Below, piece by piece: positions 63,781-64,000 of a DNA stretch of 64,000 nucleotides. The stretch's first letter is position 1. Each line of letters starts with the position of its first letter. The DNA is taken from contig NZ_QGKM01000030.1 of the NCBI RefSeq assembly GCF_003172875.1, forward strand, positions 32,774 to 96,773. Direction: 5' to 3'. This stretch comes from Leucothrix pacifica (GTDB taxonomy: Bacteria; Pseudomonadota; Gammaproteobacteria; Thiotrichales; Thiotrichaceae). The notes under the pieces are model-generated. The model was not told the origin of the DNA, did no database searches, and saw only the letters and a program-made list of their open reading frames with translations. The translations under genes and the position numbers were made by a program.

Positions 63781-64000
63781 GGAGTCAGGTTTAATTACAG
63801 TCGGTGAGAATTTGAAACGTAGTAATTTATTAATAACAGGACTTATGGGGACTGGAAAAACAACACTAGGAAAATTAGTAGCCCTGAAACTGAATCGAAA
63901 GTTTGTTGATACAGATGAATATCTAGTCTGTAAATACGGTTCAGCTTCAGACATTCTCAATCAAACCAATGGTGACGAACTCTGTACACGACAAAAAATT
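63761..64000 (+). CDS. Shikimate-kinase-like P-loop protein, N-terminal part (cut by right edge)
   Basis: The visible frame holds LLITGLMGTGKTTLGKLV, a Walker A with AroK spacing, then FVDTDEYL (the shikimate-binding Asp region) and continues to the edge. The ATG at 63761 overlaps the upstream gene by 20 bases; TTG at 63812 is an alternative start, with AAGGAG at 63778. Composition is more AT-rich than icd or choV. It may be aroK or an AroK-like kinase; aroB is not visible. Confidence 0.6.
   Translation, partial: MQSNIHKESGLITVGENLKRSNLLITGLMGTGKTTLGKLVALKLNRKFVDTDEYLVCKYGSASDILNQTNGDELCTRQKI

Noticed and set aside
1..64000. tRNA, rRNA, CRISPR arrays, insertion sequences and integrases
   Set aside because: None was seen on reading both strands; small RNA genes without clear structure could still be missed.

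Overview
The window looks like chromosomal DNA of a gammaproteobacterium with moderate G+C. The gene set is a proteobacterial phosphoribulokinase (Calvin cycle), class Ia ribonucleotide reductase with two ATP-cones, monomeric NADP isocitrate dehydrogenase, betI-choXWV choline uptake, and spermidine synthesis through carboxyspermidine. This fits a marine, possibly sulfur-oxidising, Thiotrichales-like organism such as Leucothrix. That placement is inference from gene content; no rRNA or tRNA gene was seen.

Layout. 0-3.6 kb is an accessory patch: the C-terminal part of a TPR protein cut by the left edge, remnants of a nucleotidyltransferase and a ParD antitoxin, a GNAT acetyltransferase and an AAA/DUF4143 ATPase. 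3.7-8.6 kb is a gluconate/idonate locus: idnD and a 2-hydroxyacid dehydrogenase diverge from idnO, gntK and a reductase gene broken at a G7 run, with a palindromic operator between the two arms, followed by a Rid-family gene. 8.8-14.4 kb is one giant secreted multidomain carbohydrate-active protein. 14.5-18.7 kb holds an EamA transporter, a lone BMP-type binding protein, D-amino acid aminotransferase and a periplasmic TPR protein. 18.9-25.0 kb is the polyamine locus (speA, carboxyspermidine dehydrogenase, nspC), split by a two-gene OLD-type ATPase plus TOPRIM cassette that resembles known phage-defence pairs. 25.1-32.4 kb holds a lipoprotein hydrolase, an M23 peptidase/response regulator/histidine kinase operon, a HemF-like oxidase, an FKBP isomerase and rimO.

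32.4-33.4 kb is a gene-free, AT-rich stretch with several DnaA boxes (candidate origin or DnaA-binding region). It is followed by prk, cytochrome b561, a ferredoxin-type flavin reductase, a lipoprotein and nrdAB, whose leader also carries DnaA and NrdR-like sites. 42.2-45.8 kb is a second accessory patch: DUF2188, XRE/ImmA pair, a 32-codon gene, parDE and a DUF1016 nuclease. 46-54.6 kb is a sucrose-type utilisation locus: a GH32/68-like enzyme and LacI on one strand, and a binding protein, two permeases, an ATPase and an amylosucrase on the other, with two matching LacI-type operators. 54.7-58.5 kb is betI-choXWV. 58.7-64 kb holds icd, a MarR regulator, an rtcR-like sigma-54 activator, a small membrane protein and the start of a shikimate-kinase-like gene cut by the right edge.

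The best candidates for something new are the ATPase/TOPRIM cassette inside the polyamine locus, the DnaA-box-rich gap, the giant glycosidase/esterase/CBM fusion, the hexanucleotide repeat inside the histidine kinase, and the small genes of the second accessory patch.
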